The notes below the pieces were generated by a model. The model was not told the origin of the DNA, made no database searches, and was given only the letters and a program-made list of their open reading frames with translations. A DNA stretch of 64,000 nt, taken from Molanna angustata. Taxonomy: Eukaryota > Arthropoda > Insecta > Trichoptera > Molannidae. The stretch spans positions 7,473,486-7,537,485 of the forward strand of contig OY754964.1 in NCBI GenBank assembly GCA_963576475.1, in the 5' to 3' direction. Of this stretch, positions 33,189 to 43,779 are shown one piece after another. Numbering within the stretch: the stretch's first letter is position 1; the number at the start of each line of letters is the position of its first letter. A program made the position numbers and the translations under genes.

Positions 33189-33837
33189 TAACAAGGATGA
33201 GAAAAAAAATCCAGTTGCTCAAGTTTGCAATGTCCAAAGTGAAGAAAAGACCTTCGAGGAATTCATGATGACTCCTTATCGACGCACTCGCCATGGTGTG
33301 ACTGTGGAAATTGAGCAAGACCTCTTCGATATCCCAGAAGATAATGTTTTAGCTTACTGTGTGGCTCAAGACATGAAGATGACTAGTGGTATAGCCAAAG
33401 TTATCATGAGAAAGTATGGGATGTTATATGAGCTAAAAGCCAAGAATCTGAAGATTGGAGAAGCGGTCCATTCACAGCATGGAAAACAGCATTTATTCTA
33501 CATGACGAATAAGGAAACGTCTGAGGAACGAGCAGAGTATGCTCAGATGTGGAACTGTCTACGAAGTATGCGGGATCAAATGTTACAGTTGAATCTTATG
33601 AAGCTCGGCATTCCAAAGATCAGTGATGGTATGGATTGGAAAGTGGTTCGGAATATGATAGAAGAGATTTTTCATAATACTGGAATTAATGTTCTAGTTT
33701 GCTGCTATAATCCAAGATACAGTGAAAATATAAAAAAAAGTGTACCATGTTACTTTTTCAAAGCATCTCACTGTAGAGAAGGTTCAAAATGCCGATTTAT
33801 TCATCTAGAGAATTCTGTTCGGGACGAACTGAACTAA
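33103..33837 (+). CDS. ORF3: OARD1/TARG1-like macrodomain plus CCCH zinc finger
   Basis: 244 codons from ATG 33103, which overlaps the end of pol by 86 nt in the +1 frame. The next ATG outside pol is 33265 (residue 55) and keeps the whole domain, so either may start it. Residues ~65-200 read as a macrodomain of the OARD1 (TARG1, C6orf130) group: VEIEQDLFDIPEDNVLAYCV, DMKMTSGIAKVIMRKYG, LFYMTNKETS, LGIPKISDGMDWK, IEEIFHNTGINVLVC. The two residues catalytic in OARD1 (Lys84, Asp125) align with K137 and D178 here. OARD1 removes ADP-ribose from acidic residues; activity here is inferred only. Residues 216-234 form a C-X7-C-X5-C-X3-H finger (C216, C224, C230, H234), a usual RNA-binding type. No signal peptide or membrane segment, so it is not an env. 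The stop abuts the polypurine tract. Origin: probably a captured host gene. Confidence 0.85.
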   Translation: MMWFIVYEENQMGSQEWYISIAWLLFLGDNKDEKKNPVAQVCNVQSEEKTFEEFMMTPYRRTRHGVTVEIEQDLFDIPEDNVLAYCVAQDMKMTSGIAKVIMRKYGMLYELKAKNLKIGEAVHSQHGKQHLFYMTNKETSEERAEYAQMWNCLRSMRDQMLQLNLMKLGIPKISDGMDWKVVRNMIEEIFHNTGINVLVCCYNPRYSENIKKSVPCYFFKASHCREGSKCRFIHLENSVRDELN

Positions 33838-33848
33838 GAGGGAGGCAG
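33836..33848 (+). promoter_or_regulatory. Polypurine tract
   Basis: AAGAGGGAGGCAG lies immediately before the 3' LTR, overlapping the ORF3 stop. It is the expected plus-strand primer site. Confidence 0.85.
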
Positions 33849-34064
33849 TGTTATGAAATTAAGTACTATTTCTATTTAAATTGAAAATTTAAATAGAAAT
33901 ATTTTGAAAATAAGAACCCAAGAAAAATGAAAACAAAAGATTTTGTTTAGTGAGTTGGAAAAACTAGACAAACCTTGTAAAAATATAAATTGTAGAAATA
34001 TAAATTGTAAAAATAAATAAGACTTTGAACCATAATAAAATAAATAAATATAAATTTCGGTACA
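33849..34064 (+). repeat. 3' LTR (216 bp)
   Basis: Identical to the 5' LTR except for one extra 15-bp unit: TATAAATTGTAGAAATATAA here against a single AATATAAATTGTA in the 5' copy. Confidence 0.95.
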
Positions 34065-34440
34065 TATATAGCATTCACGTATATTTTAATAGTTACAGAG
34101 CAATGAAATAACAAAAATAAAATATAATAATAACTATCTGTAAAATTTCAAAAATATATTCATAGCCCGCTATTTGCTTTATATTCTCATTTGCTCAACA
34201 TTTTATTAACACGAATAGTAGACAAAACGGGTCAACAATTAAACGAGATTAAATGTCATTTACATATCAATATTAGAATAACAATTACATATGCGGGAAA
34301 AACGCAAATAAATCTTTTATCTTTTAACATCATCATTATATTACATTCAGCTCAACGATAGAAGAGGTGTGTCAAAACAAACTATGACCAAGACTTTTGT
34401 GCTATTGTTGGTCTTGCAGCACACATTACGAACATGACAA
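34065..34440. other. AT-rich flank, no gene seen
   Basis: Nothing recognisable between the 3' LTR and the minisatellite. Confidence 0.5.
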
Positions 34441-34446
34441 TTCCTT

Positions 34447-34760
34447 TTATCCGTTCGATTTATTAAATATTGAATCTTTAAATCCGATCAATTTATAAAA
34501 TCTAATTTCCTTATATTCGACCAAATTTCGTTGATTTCCTTGAAAACCTTGATTCTTCATATATTCGACCAAGTTATAAAACCTTGATTCCTTATATTCG
34601 ACCAATTTATAAAAGCTAGATTCCTCATATTCAACCAATTCAAAAAATCTTAATTTCTTATATTCGACCAATTTATAAAACCTTGATTCTTTACATATGA
34701 CTAATTTATTGATTCCTATCTCGATTAATTCTGTAATTTTTATACTTATATCCATCTAAT
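34447..34760. repeat. 33-bp minisatellite
   Basis: Units of about 33 bp such as TTATATTCGACCAATTTATA then AAACCTTGATTCC. The minus strand is open through it as 11-residue repeats (LVEYKESRFYK). Diverged units continue to about 34870. Low-complexity and probably non-coding. Confidence 0.85.
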
Positions 34761-36100
34761 CCATATAACCTCACATCCGTTAATTTTTTAAGCCATTTTT
34801 CCTTATATCTGCCCAATCGACAAATCCTTATATCCGATCAATTAATATTACCTAATTTTCTGTCATCCTCTCTTAATCTATTAAGGATACCTTATTCAAA
34901 ACTAAGATTTATGGTAGCTATATCTATCTGGTTCATAATTACATATAATTGTCAATAAAAATTGTAAACTGCTAGCCCTAGAACAGGATTTCCTAGTTGG
35001 GCAGCAGTAATCTACTTATTGTTGTCATTATAAATATGGTTTGATAAAAGTTACCTGTTTTTTTTTTATTTACATAAATAAAAATAAATAAATAAAATAT
35101 TGGTGCTGGTCTTGGTCTTGCCTCAACTATCACTAGATACTAGTGACGTTTTCCTAAACAGACCACTCAATAGACTCTGATTTCCCACGCTTCCACAAAT
35201 TTCTCCTACACAACCGTATTTTACAAGGTCACCACACATCACATCACCAATCAGACTCTATACACAATATGTACAGACTATGGTTTCGAATACTCAGGCA
35301 TTTTTGTAACTTTTACATCCTTTTATATAAGTTCACTTGTCTGTACTGAAATTTTGCAATAGATTAAGTTAAAGCTGTGAAACCTACAAAATTTGTGTAT
35401 TCCCGATAACAATGCATGTTAAAACTGTTTTCAACTTGATTCATTTGATATTTATAAAATAAAACAATTTTGTATATCTAAACTTGAATTGTGACTGCTA
35501 TACATATTGCATAATATTCAGGCGTTATTTATATCGTTATTATATTGATTTCAGCTTAATTGCCTTCACTTGTTCTCCATTTCAACGTGAAGAAAACTTT
35601 GAATAGGGTGTCCTTATTTTTTTACGTGTTATGTAATTGAACCAGATTACAATATTTTATATTACACTAAGTATACATAGAGCTGAAAAATATTTTCAGA
35701 AATAATAATAATAATAGATTATCAATTAATTTATACAAATTTCGTAATATTAAAATTGATTTTATGTAATAATATTCAATAATTTATTTCTTTGGCAATG
35801 ATACATAATTACATTATACATATATAACACAGCGTTAAGTAACAATAACAATAAAATAATTTCAAGATTGTAGTGATAATATATATCCTAAATTTAATGC
35901 TAGGGTACTTTTAAAAGTGTTTTCTTAATTTATACACATTATAAAATTTTGTATTATTTTTATGTTGTCTCATTGGACGTCCAACTAGGTGAACCTGTTT
36001 TAGTAAATACGATTAGTATATCAATAACTTAACCATATTATTTGATGCTTGAAAACTTAATACATAAAAATTCTAATTAACTCAATAAAGCGAACAAACT
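34760..36100. other. AT-rich, one short shared repeat
   Basis: 34976-35030 (CCCTAGAACAGGATTTCCTA then GTTGGGCAGCAG) is shared with 63563-63606. No coding motif elsewhere. Confidence 0.5.
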
Positions 36101-36320
36101 AAAATACATTTAATTTACTGTCAGATTTATATATGCCAATTGTTTACTGTTTTTTTAATAATCTCTATTTTCATATTTTTCCTAACGTCAGGTAGTATAT
36201 TGTACATCTTAGGGCCAAGAAATTTAAAATTACGCTGTGCGAATGTGGTGTTTGTTTTTTTTCGTTTTAATAATAGACATTTGAGCATTGCGAGTAGAGT
36301 ATGAATGACTAGCTATCGGG
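36100..36320 (-). pseudogene. CR1-like LINE C-terminal remnant
   Basis: The minus strand reads YSTRNAQMSIIKTKK, then after a frameshift TNTTFAQRNFKFLGPKMYNI and LPDVRKNMKIE. The Y.TRN...l..P.t.t.fgqr.f.f.GpK.YN.LP pattern is the conserved C-terminus of CR1/Jockey reverse transcriptases. Related to 61735-61953. Confidence 0.65.
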
Positions 36321-37184
36321 TATTCTTGTCTATGTTTCTGAGTGTGTAAAATTATTTTATTAAAGTATGTATTAATGTGTATAATGAACGAACGAGTTTA
36401 ATACCAAAATATTGATTTCTTGCAATTACATAATTGGCGTTTCTACACAATACTGATGATTAATAAATCTGAGTACAAACGATAACATTTTTTTTATTCA
36501 TTTGAGGTAGAGACGGGTCGCTTTGAAACCAGTCGAACAAAAAAAATATTAATGATATTATTTTTAATCATGTGGCATAACTTCTTTCGCCACTACCACA
36601 GAAAAATAACGCAAAATATTTAATTAGATCTTTTTCGAACTAGTCTAATCTTGGGGTGGCGAACCTAATGTACGAGTGCCATTTATAACCCTGTTAATAA
36701 TTTAGCTGGCATATAAATTAATAAGTAAATAATACATCAATACAATTAAAATTAATGTAATGAATTAAGTACCTACTTTTTAATTGAATTTTTTTTTAAT
36801 TTCAACTAATAAACATTCAAAGATGATCTTTGGCAACTAAGGTATTACAATCAATAATATATGCCATGCCTGTACGTGTGGAGAGTAATAATCAAAATAT
36901 AGTGGGTCAATTGTGCACTACACTAACACATACAAATTTTACACAACACTACTACATGTACGATTGGGTGATGTGGTTCTATCAACTTAAGCAAATTTAA
37001 GACTGGTAAATTACAATTATTACAAAAGTCAAATAGTCAATTAAATACCTAGCCAATTTGAAATATTGACTGATCTAAAAATGTGTCTGTTTACTTAAGA
37101 TTATGTATTTTTATTTTTTTTTTTACTTTTTTATTTAAATGTTTCTTTTGACCGTAAATAAATAAATCAATTAATTAATTAATT

Positions 37185-37328
37185 TGAACAACAGACGAAC
37201 ATGTATAAGACGATGTATGAATGTCGACGAGACGATGTATGTGTGTCAAAATAGAAATAAGTGGCGCTCGGTTCTCTCGGCCTTCTCCGTGAGGGACATC
37301 GCGTGATGGTATATATGTATGTAAATAA
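37185..37328 (+). mobile_element. RTE-like LINE 3' end
   Basis: TGAACAACAGACGAACATGT, ACGATGTATGAATGTCGACG and CGTGAGGGACATCGCGTGAT followed by GGTATATATGTATG. It is 5'-truncated. Confidence 0.75.
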
Positions 37329-37444
37329 CAATTTTGTATAGCAATCGTTCTGTAGGTACATTTTTTTTTTGTATTTAAGTAAATGTCTCCTTCACACACG
37401 AGTAAAGGGAGGTAGGTACCTATATTCAATATATCAAACATACA

Positions 37445-37490
37445 TAATATCACGCTATGTCCCTCATGGGTTAGTAAGAATATCTTTTTT
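37445..37490 (-). mobile_element. RTE-like LINE 3' tip, opposite strand
   Basis: ATCACGCTATGTCCCTCATG and GGTTAGTAAG mirror the RTE terminus. Only the tip remains. Confidence 0.6.
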
Positions 37491-38109
37491 TATTTTTGTG
37501 TGCTATTATTGTTTTTGTGAATATGTAAAAAATGATATAAAAATATAATATAAAAACTACTCATCACGTCAGACAGGAAAAAATAATATTTGTAATTTTT
37601 TGCATGTAAAAGGTTCGCCACCACTGTCCAACCAATGCAGACACGTTGTTCTATTGGTACACATTTCTTTTTAATGAAAGGTTTAGTAACATAAATTGAC
37701 CAAGTCTGTCGGTCAAAATATTATGTGTAATATATTTTATTTAAATAAAACACATATTAACATACTATACATACATATGCAGTAATATTGTTGTATAATA
37801 ACTTTCTCATTTTTTACCTTTAGTTTGAATGAGTAAAAATATGGAAATGATATTAAAATTACCTTCAGATTACTTAAACACCTGTTGAGGTGTTTATATG
37901 TGTATTATGTAAAAAAATAACAACCTTTTGAAATACATTATTATTAAAGTAAGTAGATGTCTATTAAGTGAATATTTCCGGACTTATAATACATTTCTGA
38001 AAATAATTTTATTGATAAGATGAACAATCCAAATCAATCTGATAAAAATGCAATGGCAAATCATTCACTATCATTTGTTTTTTTTTTCAATCAATTACTT
38101 ATAATTAAT

Positions 38110-38530
38110 CGAATATTTTTATTATTGCATATGCGCAAACATTGGATTTTTTTTCCCTGTCGGGAGTCAAAGATATTTTTTAACAGATTTTTAATTATCT
38201 CAATAGAGACGAAGTTGGAATATTTATTGTAGGAGAACCGGGAAATCAAGGCACCTACAGGGCTTACGACCTGCCATCGGCTGGTTTACGTGATCACTTT
38301 ATGCGCTTGCGCAACGTTCACCAATTATGCCTTTTTAATGAGATATTGAATTGATAGGGATCTCATTAAAAAGGCATAATTGGTGAACGTTGCGCAAGCG
38401 CATAAAGTGATCACGTAAACCAGCCGATGACAGGTCGTAAGCCCTGTAGGTGCCTTGATTTCCCGGTTCTCCTACAATAAATATTCCAACTTCGTCTCTA
38501 TTGAGATAATTAAAAATCTGTTAAAAAATA
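38110..38530. mobile_element. Foldback family E, giant hairpin copy
   Basis: Arms 38174-38344 and 38360-38530 (171 bp each) are near-perfect inverted copies around a 15-nt loop. I found one mismatch (GCCATCGG against CCGATGAC). The arms carry AACGTTCACCAATTATGCC and TCAATAGAGACGAAGTTGGA. The left side extends to CATATGCGCAAACATTGGAT at 38130, as in the 59.3 kb copy. The loop matches the sequence that follows the arm in 59.3 kb, showing that the hairpin arose by inverted duplication. No ORF. Confidence 0.9.
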
Positions 38531-38534
38531 CTTA

Positions 38535-38970
38535 TAATTAATTAGCATTCCATATTAAAGTGAAACTGTAACCAAAATATATACCTTAGTACTTTGATTA
38601 CATAAAATTGTAAAAAAAAAAATTGTCTCATTTGAAATAAAAATAGTATTGTCAAACGATAATTTTAAAGTAGAAGTCTGAGAGATAGTAACGTTTTCGA
38701 TTAATCGTTTTTTAATGGCTGATTTTTTGATATTTACTTTCTTATTGAATGTAGGTATGAAAAAGGTAAATCTGATATCTTGTAAATATCTTTCCGGATG
38801 TGCGCTTAACAAATCACCAAGTATCATTGTAATGAGATGGATGGTATTAGAGAAAAAAAGGACTTACAAAGATACAAATTATCCTAAAATCTGAAATTTT
38901 CACCTATGGAAAGGGGATGCGCACTGAAAAATGCAACCACTCCCGGGTGCCAGACTTACTTTTTGCATAT
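38535..38970. repeat. Extra segments shared with 59.25-59.9 kb
   Basis: ATCACCAAGTATCATTGTAA then TGAGATGGATGGTAT (38812-38846) matches 59855-59890. The stretch 38895-38965 (TTTTCACCTATGG...GATGCGCAC...CCGGGTGCCAGACTTAC) matches inverted 59260-59320. The foldback family therefore has wider, shared outer parts. Confidence 0.55.
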
Positions 38971-39421
38971 CTATATTCAATAAGGAAGTAAATATAAAAA
39001 AAACCAGCTATTTATAAATTAATTATTTTTTGACGTTGCTATCTGTACCTATAGTTTTTAGTTGATTCATTTCATAAAATTGAAAAAATTGTATTTCAAT
39101 GAAACAACCTAAATTTTCATGATTTGTCGAAATTAATATTTAAACTTCGTGGATGATATTATTGATAAAACTCCATAGTAATTTAATATTATGAAAATTA
39201 TTTCAAGTTCCACTCCATTATATTATATTTAACTAATGGAAAAGACTGAAGATAATACACATTTCGGTATAAGATAAACTAGCTTTGGAAGGGTCCAAAC
39301 CTATGTTGGAAACCGCGTGCATCAAGCGAGGTTAATTGATGCAAGCTTAATTAAATTAATGGAAAAATTAAAGATGTTACACATTAGCGGATTTTTTTAT
39401 CAATATAACATACTAACACCC

Positions 39422-39571
39422 ATATTCACAGACCAGGAGTGAGAAAACCTAAGGCCTTAATTTTCTTTTTATTTAAAATAATATATCATTTAACAATATT
39501 AATATTTATTTTAAATACAGAGAAAATTGAGGTCTGAGGCCTCCTCACTCTTCGTATTTGTCTGTGAATAT
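39422..39571. mobile_element. 150-bp foldback MITE
   Basis: ATATTCACAGACCAGGAGTG at the left is mirrored by CACTCTTCGTATTTGTCTGT then GAATAT at the right. The inner TTAATTTTCT/AGAAAATTGA also pair, giving arms of ~48 bp with several mismatches. No ORF. Confidence 0.75.
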
Positions 39572-39574
39572 TTT

Positions 39575-40260
39575 TAAATAATTTTGATTTAAAAATATTA
39601 TCATTAATTTGATTCGTATTTCAACCCCGTCTTCAATATTTGAATCGTGGTACACAGCACTCTCGCTAGAGTGAATTTACATAAAAATGCTATGCCGAGT
39701 AATCAAATTCTCAGCATGTCTCTTGTATCAGATTCAGGTTCAAGAGAAGAATCATCATCAAGTATTGTACTTGTAAGATATAATATTATGTCGGTAGTTT
39801 TAGCGTAGAACGTCAACATCCGACGATGGGTGAGGTGTAGGTAGAAGCCACCGTCACGGACAGCGGACATTGGGGTTAATTACAAGAAGTAATAATTAAG
39901 ATCGGACACACATATATGCTTCTGAACAGTCGCCAGTCACTGGTGGTCGCTCTAGTAGATGGATCCATTCAATACCGGAACAATACCTACAAAGAAAAGA
40001 CCTAGGGCAAGTCTTTCGACAATATTTGAAAGAAAAATCCATATCAGTCAAGAGAAAGGTTATTTTATTTTTTTTGCATGTTTTTAACAGGTACTCCGTC
40101 AATTGATAATTCAACCCACAATAATAACAGGTAATCACATTTGGGATATCTACGATATTAAAAATAGTCCAGCATGAAATTACAGTGACCTATTCGGCAC
40201 TCGAAATCAGGACCTGCAACTAAGTCTAACTGAGAACAGTTTTACATTGTTTTATATTTC
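39575..40260. other. No gene seen
   Basis: Only short frames without motifs. Confidence 0.45.
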
Positions 40261-40267
40261 CAATTTA

Positions 40268-40380
40268 TAAAACATATTTATTTATCTTCTTGTACATAAT
40301 ATAAAACAATATAATGCACACTGGTAGGTTTATTGCCATTAGGCAATTTCTTCCAACCAACCAGATAACATAGTATGACA
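40268..40380 (-). mobile_element. CR1/Jockey-like LINE 3' UTR fragment
   Basis: The minus strand carries TTGGTTGGAAGAAATTGCCT, AATGGCAATAAACCTACC and an AATAAATATG-type tail. Confidence 0.65.
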
Positions 40381-40639
40381 AAGTTGTATATGTAAAGTAC
40401 ATCAACAAAAGAATGAAAGTGAGAAAAAAACAAAGAACAAAGAAGTTCATTATACTAAGATAAATATTGAAGACAAACAAAAAAACATAGCAAATACGGA
40501 TTGGGAAAGAACGAAGAGGGGAAATCGGGATCAGGTGTTTAGGGATAAATATTCCTTCTATAGGTTTTTCTTGAAAATACAAAGTGAGTATGTAGGTACT
40601 TACTGAAATTTGTCTAAATCTTTTCGTCACTTAATTTTA

Positions 40640-40715
40640 TATTGAATAATATTCATTTGCACCCTGTGCAATTTGCGAATTTATTTCCGACTGCCATTTT
40701 TTTAACTAACATGAA
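40640..40715 (-). mobile_element. SINE family A, 3' tip
   Basis: TTCATTTGCACCCTGTGCAA and AATTTATTTCCGACTGCCAT correspond to the family A tail, decayed. Confidence 0.45.
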
Positions 40716-40829
40716 CTTGTATCACCGACAAAAGATGAAGGAACAACTGGACGCCAGCCTCCCACGAGTAACTTTCGGAGAAAACAGATCTACAATCTAC
40801 AGAAAAAAAGAAGTACTTCTTTCAATTCG

Positions 40830-41040
40830 AATATTTTTAAAGTTGCACATACGCAAACATTGGATTTATTCCCTGTCAGGAGTCAATGATATTTTTGACA
40901 AGCACATAAAGTGATCACGTAAACCAGCCGATGACAGGTAGTAAGGACTGTAGGTGCCTTGATTTCCTGGTTTTCCTATAATATTCCAACTTCGTCTCTA
41001 TTGAGATGTTTAAAATTTGTCAAAAAATACTTCTATCAAC
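40830..41040. mobile_element. Foldback family E, collapsed copy
   Basis: A plus-oriented outer arm (CATACGCAAACATTGGATTT ... AGTCAATGATATTTTTGAC) is joined directly to a minus-oriented arm (AAAGTGATCACGTAAACCAG ... TTCGTCTCTATTGAGAT). The TTTTTGACAA/TTGTCAAAAA ends are mirrored. The left inner arm has been deleted relative to the 38.2 kb copy. Confidence 0.7.
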
Positions 41041-41079
41041 TTGGCATATTTGAACGTTGATTAACGTATATTCTGGCGT

Positions 41080-41540
41080 CCTGGATTCGATTCAATAATA
41101 TTTAAAAACGAGTGGGTTGTGGCCAACGCAATACTCCTCACAAACAAGTCACTTCACAAAATATTCAAAATATGGTATGGAAAATTATCAGCATTTTTAT
41201 AAAATGAGTTTAATAAATTATTTCGATTTAAATATGTTATAATGAAATCTTGATAATTCTTCATTTTATGAAAGTGATGTGCCATTTTATTAGCAATACG
41301 ATAGTAAAAATATCAAATTTTAATTTTCCTGAGCTTGGGTTTAATAATAAACGTGCCGTGAATAGTACATAGCACATAGTACACATCACACACACACACA
41401 GTTACATTGTGATGAAACTTTCAGAATAAAATCTCAGCATGATACTAGTTGATAAACTGCAATAAAAAAATATCCTCCATAATAGCGAATTCGTAACTCC
41501 CCACTATATCCTCTTGGAGTAGTGAGGAGTAATAATTAGT
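41080..41540 (-). repeat. Repeat family D, uninterrupted copy
   Basis: Begins CGAGTGGGTTGTGGCCAACG and ends CTTGGAGTAGTGAGGAGTAA, the reverse of the 22.5 kb copy. It contains an (AC)n run at 41389-41400 where the other copy has (GT)n. Confidence 0.8.
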
Positions 41541-41544
41541 AATA

Positions 41545-42340
41545 GTTTATTTCGTTATATAAAATTCATGTAAATGACACAAATAAATAAATGTAATTAG
41601 TTTTACGTAATTTATTTAAAATAAATACAAAACATTAAATAAGATTAATGTTATTTCAACAAAAATCTTCAGCGTTTAATTATGACTGACAGCTAAGGAA
41701 ATATTCCGATCGATTCAATGTTGGAATCGTGCACCGGTATAAACTTTAATGTCCTCCAATTTTTCATGGTTAAAACTTCAATGAGAAATAAATTATACTA
41801 GTAATAATTGTTATGACACTAAAATTTCCTGCTGCATGTTTACAAAAATACAGCGTTTATTCATATATTTACGAACTCTTCAAAATATTAAAAATTATCA
41901 AGTACTTAGTAGCGGGAATTTCGGTTTTACCACGAACATAATATGATATGCCTGAGATGTTTCCCAATTCTGGAAACCTGATTTTTTAGCGCAATGGCTA
42001 GCTAAAAAAACTGTCGTTAGAAAAAAAATCTGAATCTAAAGTTGGTAACATGCAATCTGCCATCATTTCATTGAAATTTGATACTTCTGAATCCTATTTG
42101 TTATTGTTAATATTATATTCCTTATTATGCTAAATTTGTTTATATGTTTTGTAATAAATTGTGTACTTAAATTAAAATAAATAAATAATATCAAATCAAT
42201 AATACCGGCTAAACGAAATACGAACAAAAAACATTTAGGAGTAAAAAACAAGCTTCAATAGGAAAGTATATCTGATTTCCAAAGGAATTTACAGAATATG
42301 TCATAATTTATTTATTTCTTTTGTAATTCCTTCTCTGGGA
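41545..42340. other. AT-rich, no gene seen
   Basis: No repeats or coding motifs recognised. Confidence 0.5.
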
Positions 42341-42344
42341 ACTT

Positions 42345-42538
42345 AGAGGTATTATGTCAAATATTAATTTAACACGCACCCAATAACAAACTGCCACATT
42401 TTGGAGTCTTACGATATGAATCGTCTCACAGATCTAGACTGAAAACACAATTAAAAACTGTGTCTCCGCCGGGAATCGAACCCGGGACCTTTGGATTAAC
42501 AGTCAGATATCTAATCAACTGAGCCACGAAGGCTGATA
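42345..42538 (-). mobile_element. SINE family B, full length
   Basis: The minus strand starts AGCCTTCGTGGCTCAGTTGA, has GGGTTCGATTCCCGG as B box, ACAGTTTTTAATTGTGTTTT and the ATTGGGTGCGTGTTAAATTA end. The head is tRNA-like enough to trigger tRNA finders. Confidence 0.85.
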
Positions 42539-42539
42539 A

Positions 42540-43380
42540 AAAGTTATACATTTCAAAGACAAATTTTGCTATTGCTTAGATATAGATATCAAAGCACGAA
42601 AATTAAGAATATGTAAAAAACAAAAGATTGGTAGTTAGTGGAAAAACTGAAAAACAAGATATACCTAATATGTGAAAAAAATAATAATAATACCTTGTAA
42701 AAATATAAATAAGTAAATTATTAATATAAAATTTCAATTTCGATACGTACATATCCTAGCCAAGAAACAAATATCAAAAGACGTTGATACCAATAGAAAA
42801 GTTAGGAATAACCTATAACTTAAATAATTCATATCAAGTCCAGCCAAGGTAATTTTTACGACTCTCAAAGGCGAGTTGCATTACAAATTCATTTTTTGTT
42901 ATTAACACTTGTAAATTCAGTGTTGGCCGTCAAGTGTCGACATTTTGGTATGCATTTGTTAACGAACATAAAATATTTAGTTGAATTTCTGTGTGCCATG
43001 ATGATTTTTAACAAGTTCATTTCAAACATTAATGAATTTAGAGAGCAAAAACTATGGTCGAAATGTAAATTAATAAAAGTAATGACTATCATAATGCATT
43101 AAACTGTCAGACTATAAATTAAAACTAGTTTTTCTTTTAATATTTATAACAATCGAATGAATAGAAACTAATGATTTATATGTCCCAAATTTAAGACGAA
43201 TCATGCAGTGAATTATTCTTCATCAATTTCTTTACGATATACGCTAATTAACATTGTAATTAAATTCATTGTGTGAAAAGTGCCTACTATCAAAAGTATT
43301 CACATTTATATATTTTTTTATTTTATTTTATTTATGAAAATCAACGATAGTATAGTTTTCGGCAAATAACTTATTTTACT
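42540..43380. other. AT-rich, no gene seen
   Basis: Two overlapping opposite-strand frames near 42890-43100 have no motifs. Confidence 0.45.
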
Positions 43381-43384
43381 CCAT

Positions 43385-43460
43385 GTATATTATTATGTGT
43401 ACAATGACGGGTTTATTGTCATAAGACAATTTCTTCCAACCAACCAAAGAAACGTGAGGC
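43385..43460 (-). mobile_element. CR1/Jockey-like LINE 3' UTR fragment
   Basis: The minus strand reads TTGGTTGGAAGAAATTGTCT then TATGACAATAAACCCGTCAT, the compensated hairpin of this LINE end. Confidence 0.65.
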
Positions 43461-43779
43461 CATTAATACTGTCATGGTAGGTATATTAAATTTATAAATA
43501 AAAACAAACAAAGATAAACAAAGTAAAATCACAGCAACAAAGAAAGAAGGGAGACAGAGGTTGTGGGATGTATACACATTTAAACACATTTAAATTATAA
43601 TAAACAAAAAAGGAATGATGGGTAGGAAAGAAATCAGAAACAGTTTAGAAGAAAAAAACATAAGAAGAATTTCAATTCATACTAAGGTTGTTTATGGAAA
43701 TTGAATTGAAATCAATTATGTTTTAATCATATAAAATATGGAATTATTCACTTTATAGATCGTCATATTATACATACAT

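Larger units (their letters stand above)
28147..34064 (+). mobile_element. Ty3/gypsy LTR retrotransposon with a third ORF
   Basis: A complete element of 5918 bp: 5' LTR, PBS-like site, gag, pol, ORF3, polypurine tract, 3' LTR. All three ORFs are open and the LTRs differ by a single 15-bp duplication, so the insertion is recent and may be active. The flanks are AATAT before and TATAT after the TG...CA boundaries. A 4-bp ATAT duplication fits only if one terminal base is ambiguous, so the target duplication is not firmly resolved. The pol domain order (PR-RT-RH-IN) places it in Ty3/gypsy. The clade within Ty3/gypsy was not determined. Confidence 0.95.
36651..37626. mobile_element. Possible hAT-like non-autonomous element
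   Basis: The left end TTGGGGTGGCGAACCTAA and right end AAAGGTTCGCCACCACTG form short inverted repeats of the C(A/T)G.GGTGGCGAACC type known from hAT elements. The flanks GTCTAATC and GTCCAACC match at 6 of 8 bases, a weak 8-bp duplication. The interior carries two RTE scraps. Confidence 0.35.

Noticed and set aside
33103..33837. ORF3 as an envelope gene
   Set aside because: No signal peptide, no transmembrane segment and no fusion-type region; the macrodomain and CCCH motifs explain it better.
34447..34755. 102-residue LVEYKESRFYK repeat protein
   Set aside because: Translation of a 33-bp minisatellite without motif or flanking gene structure.
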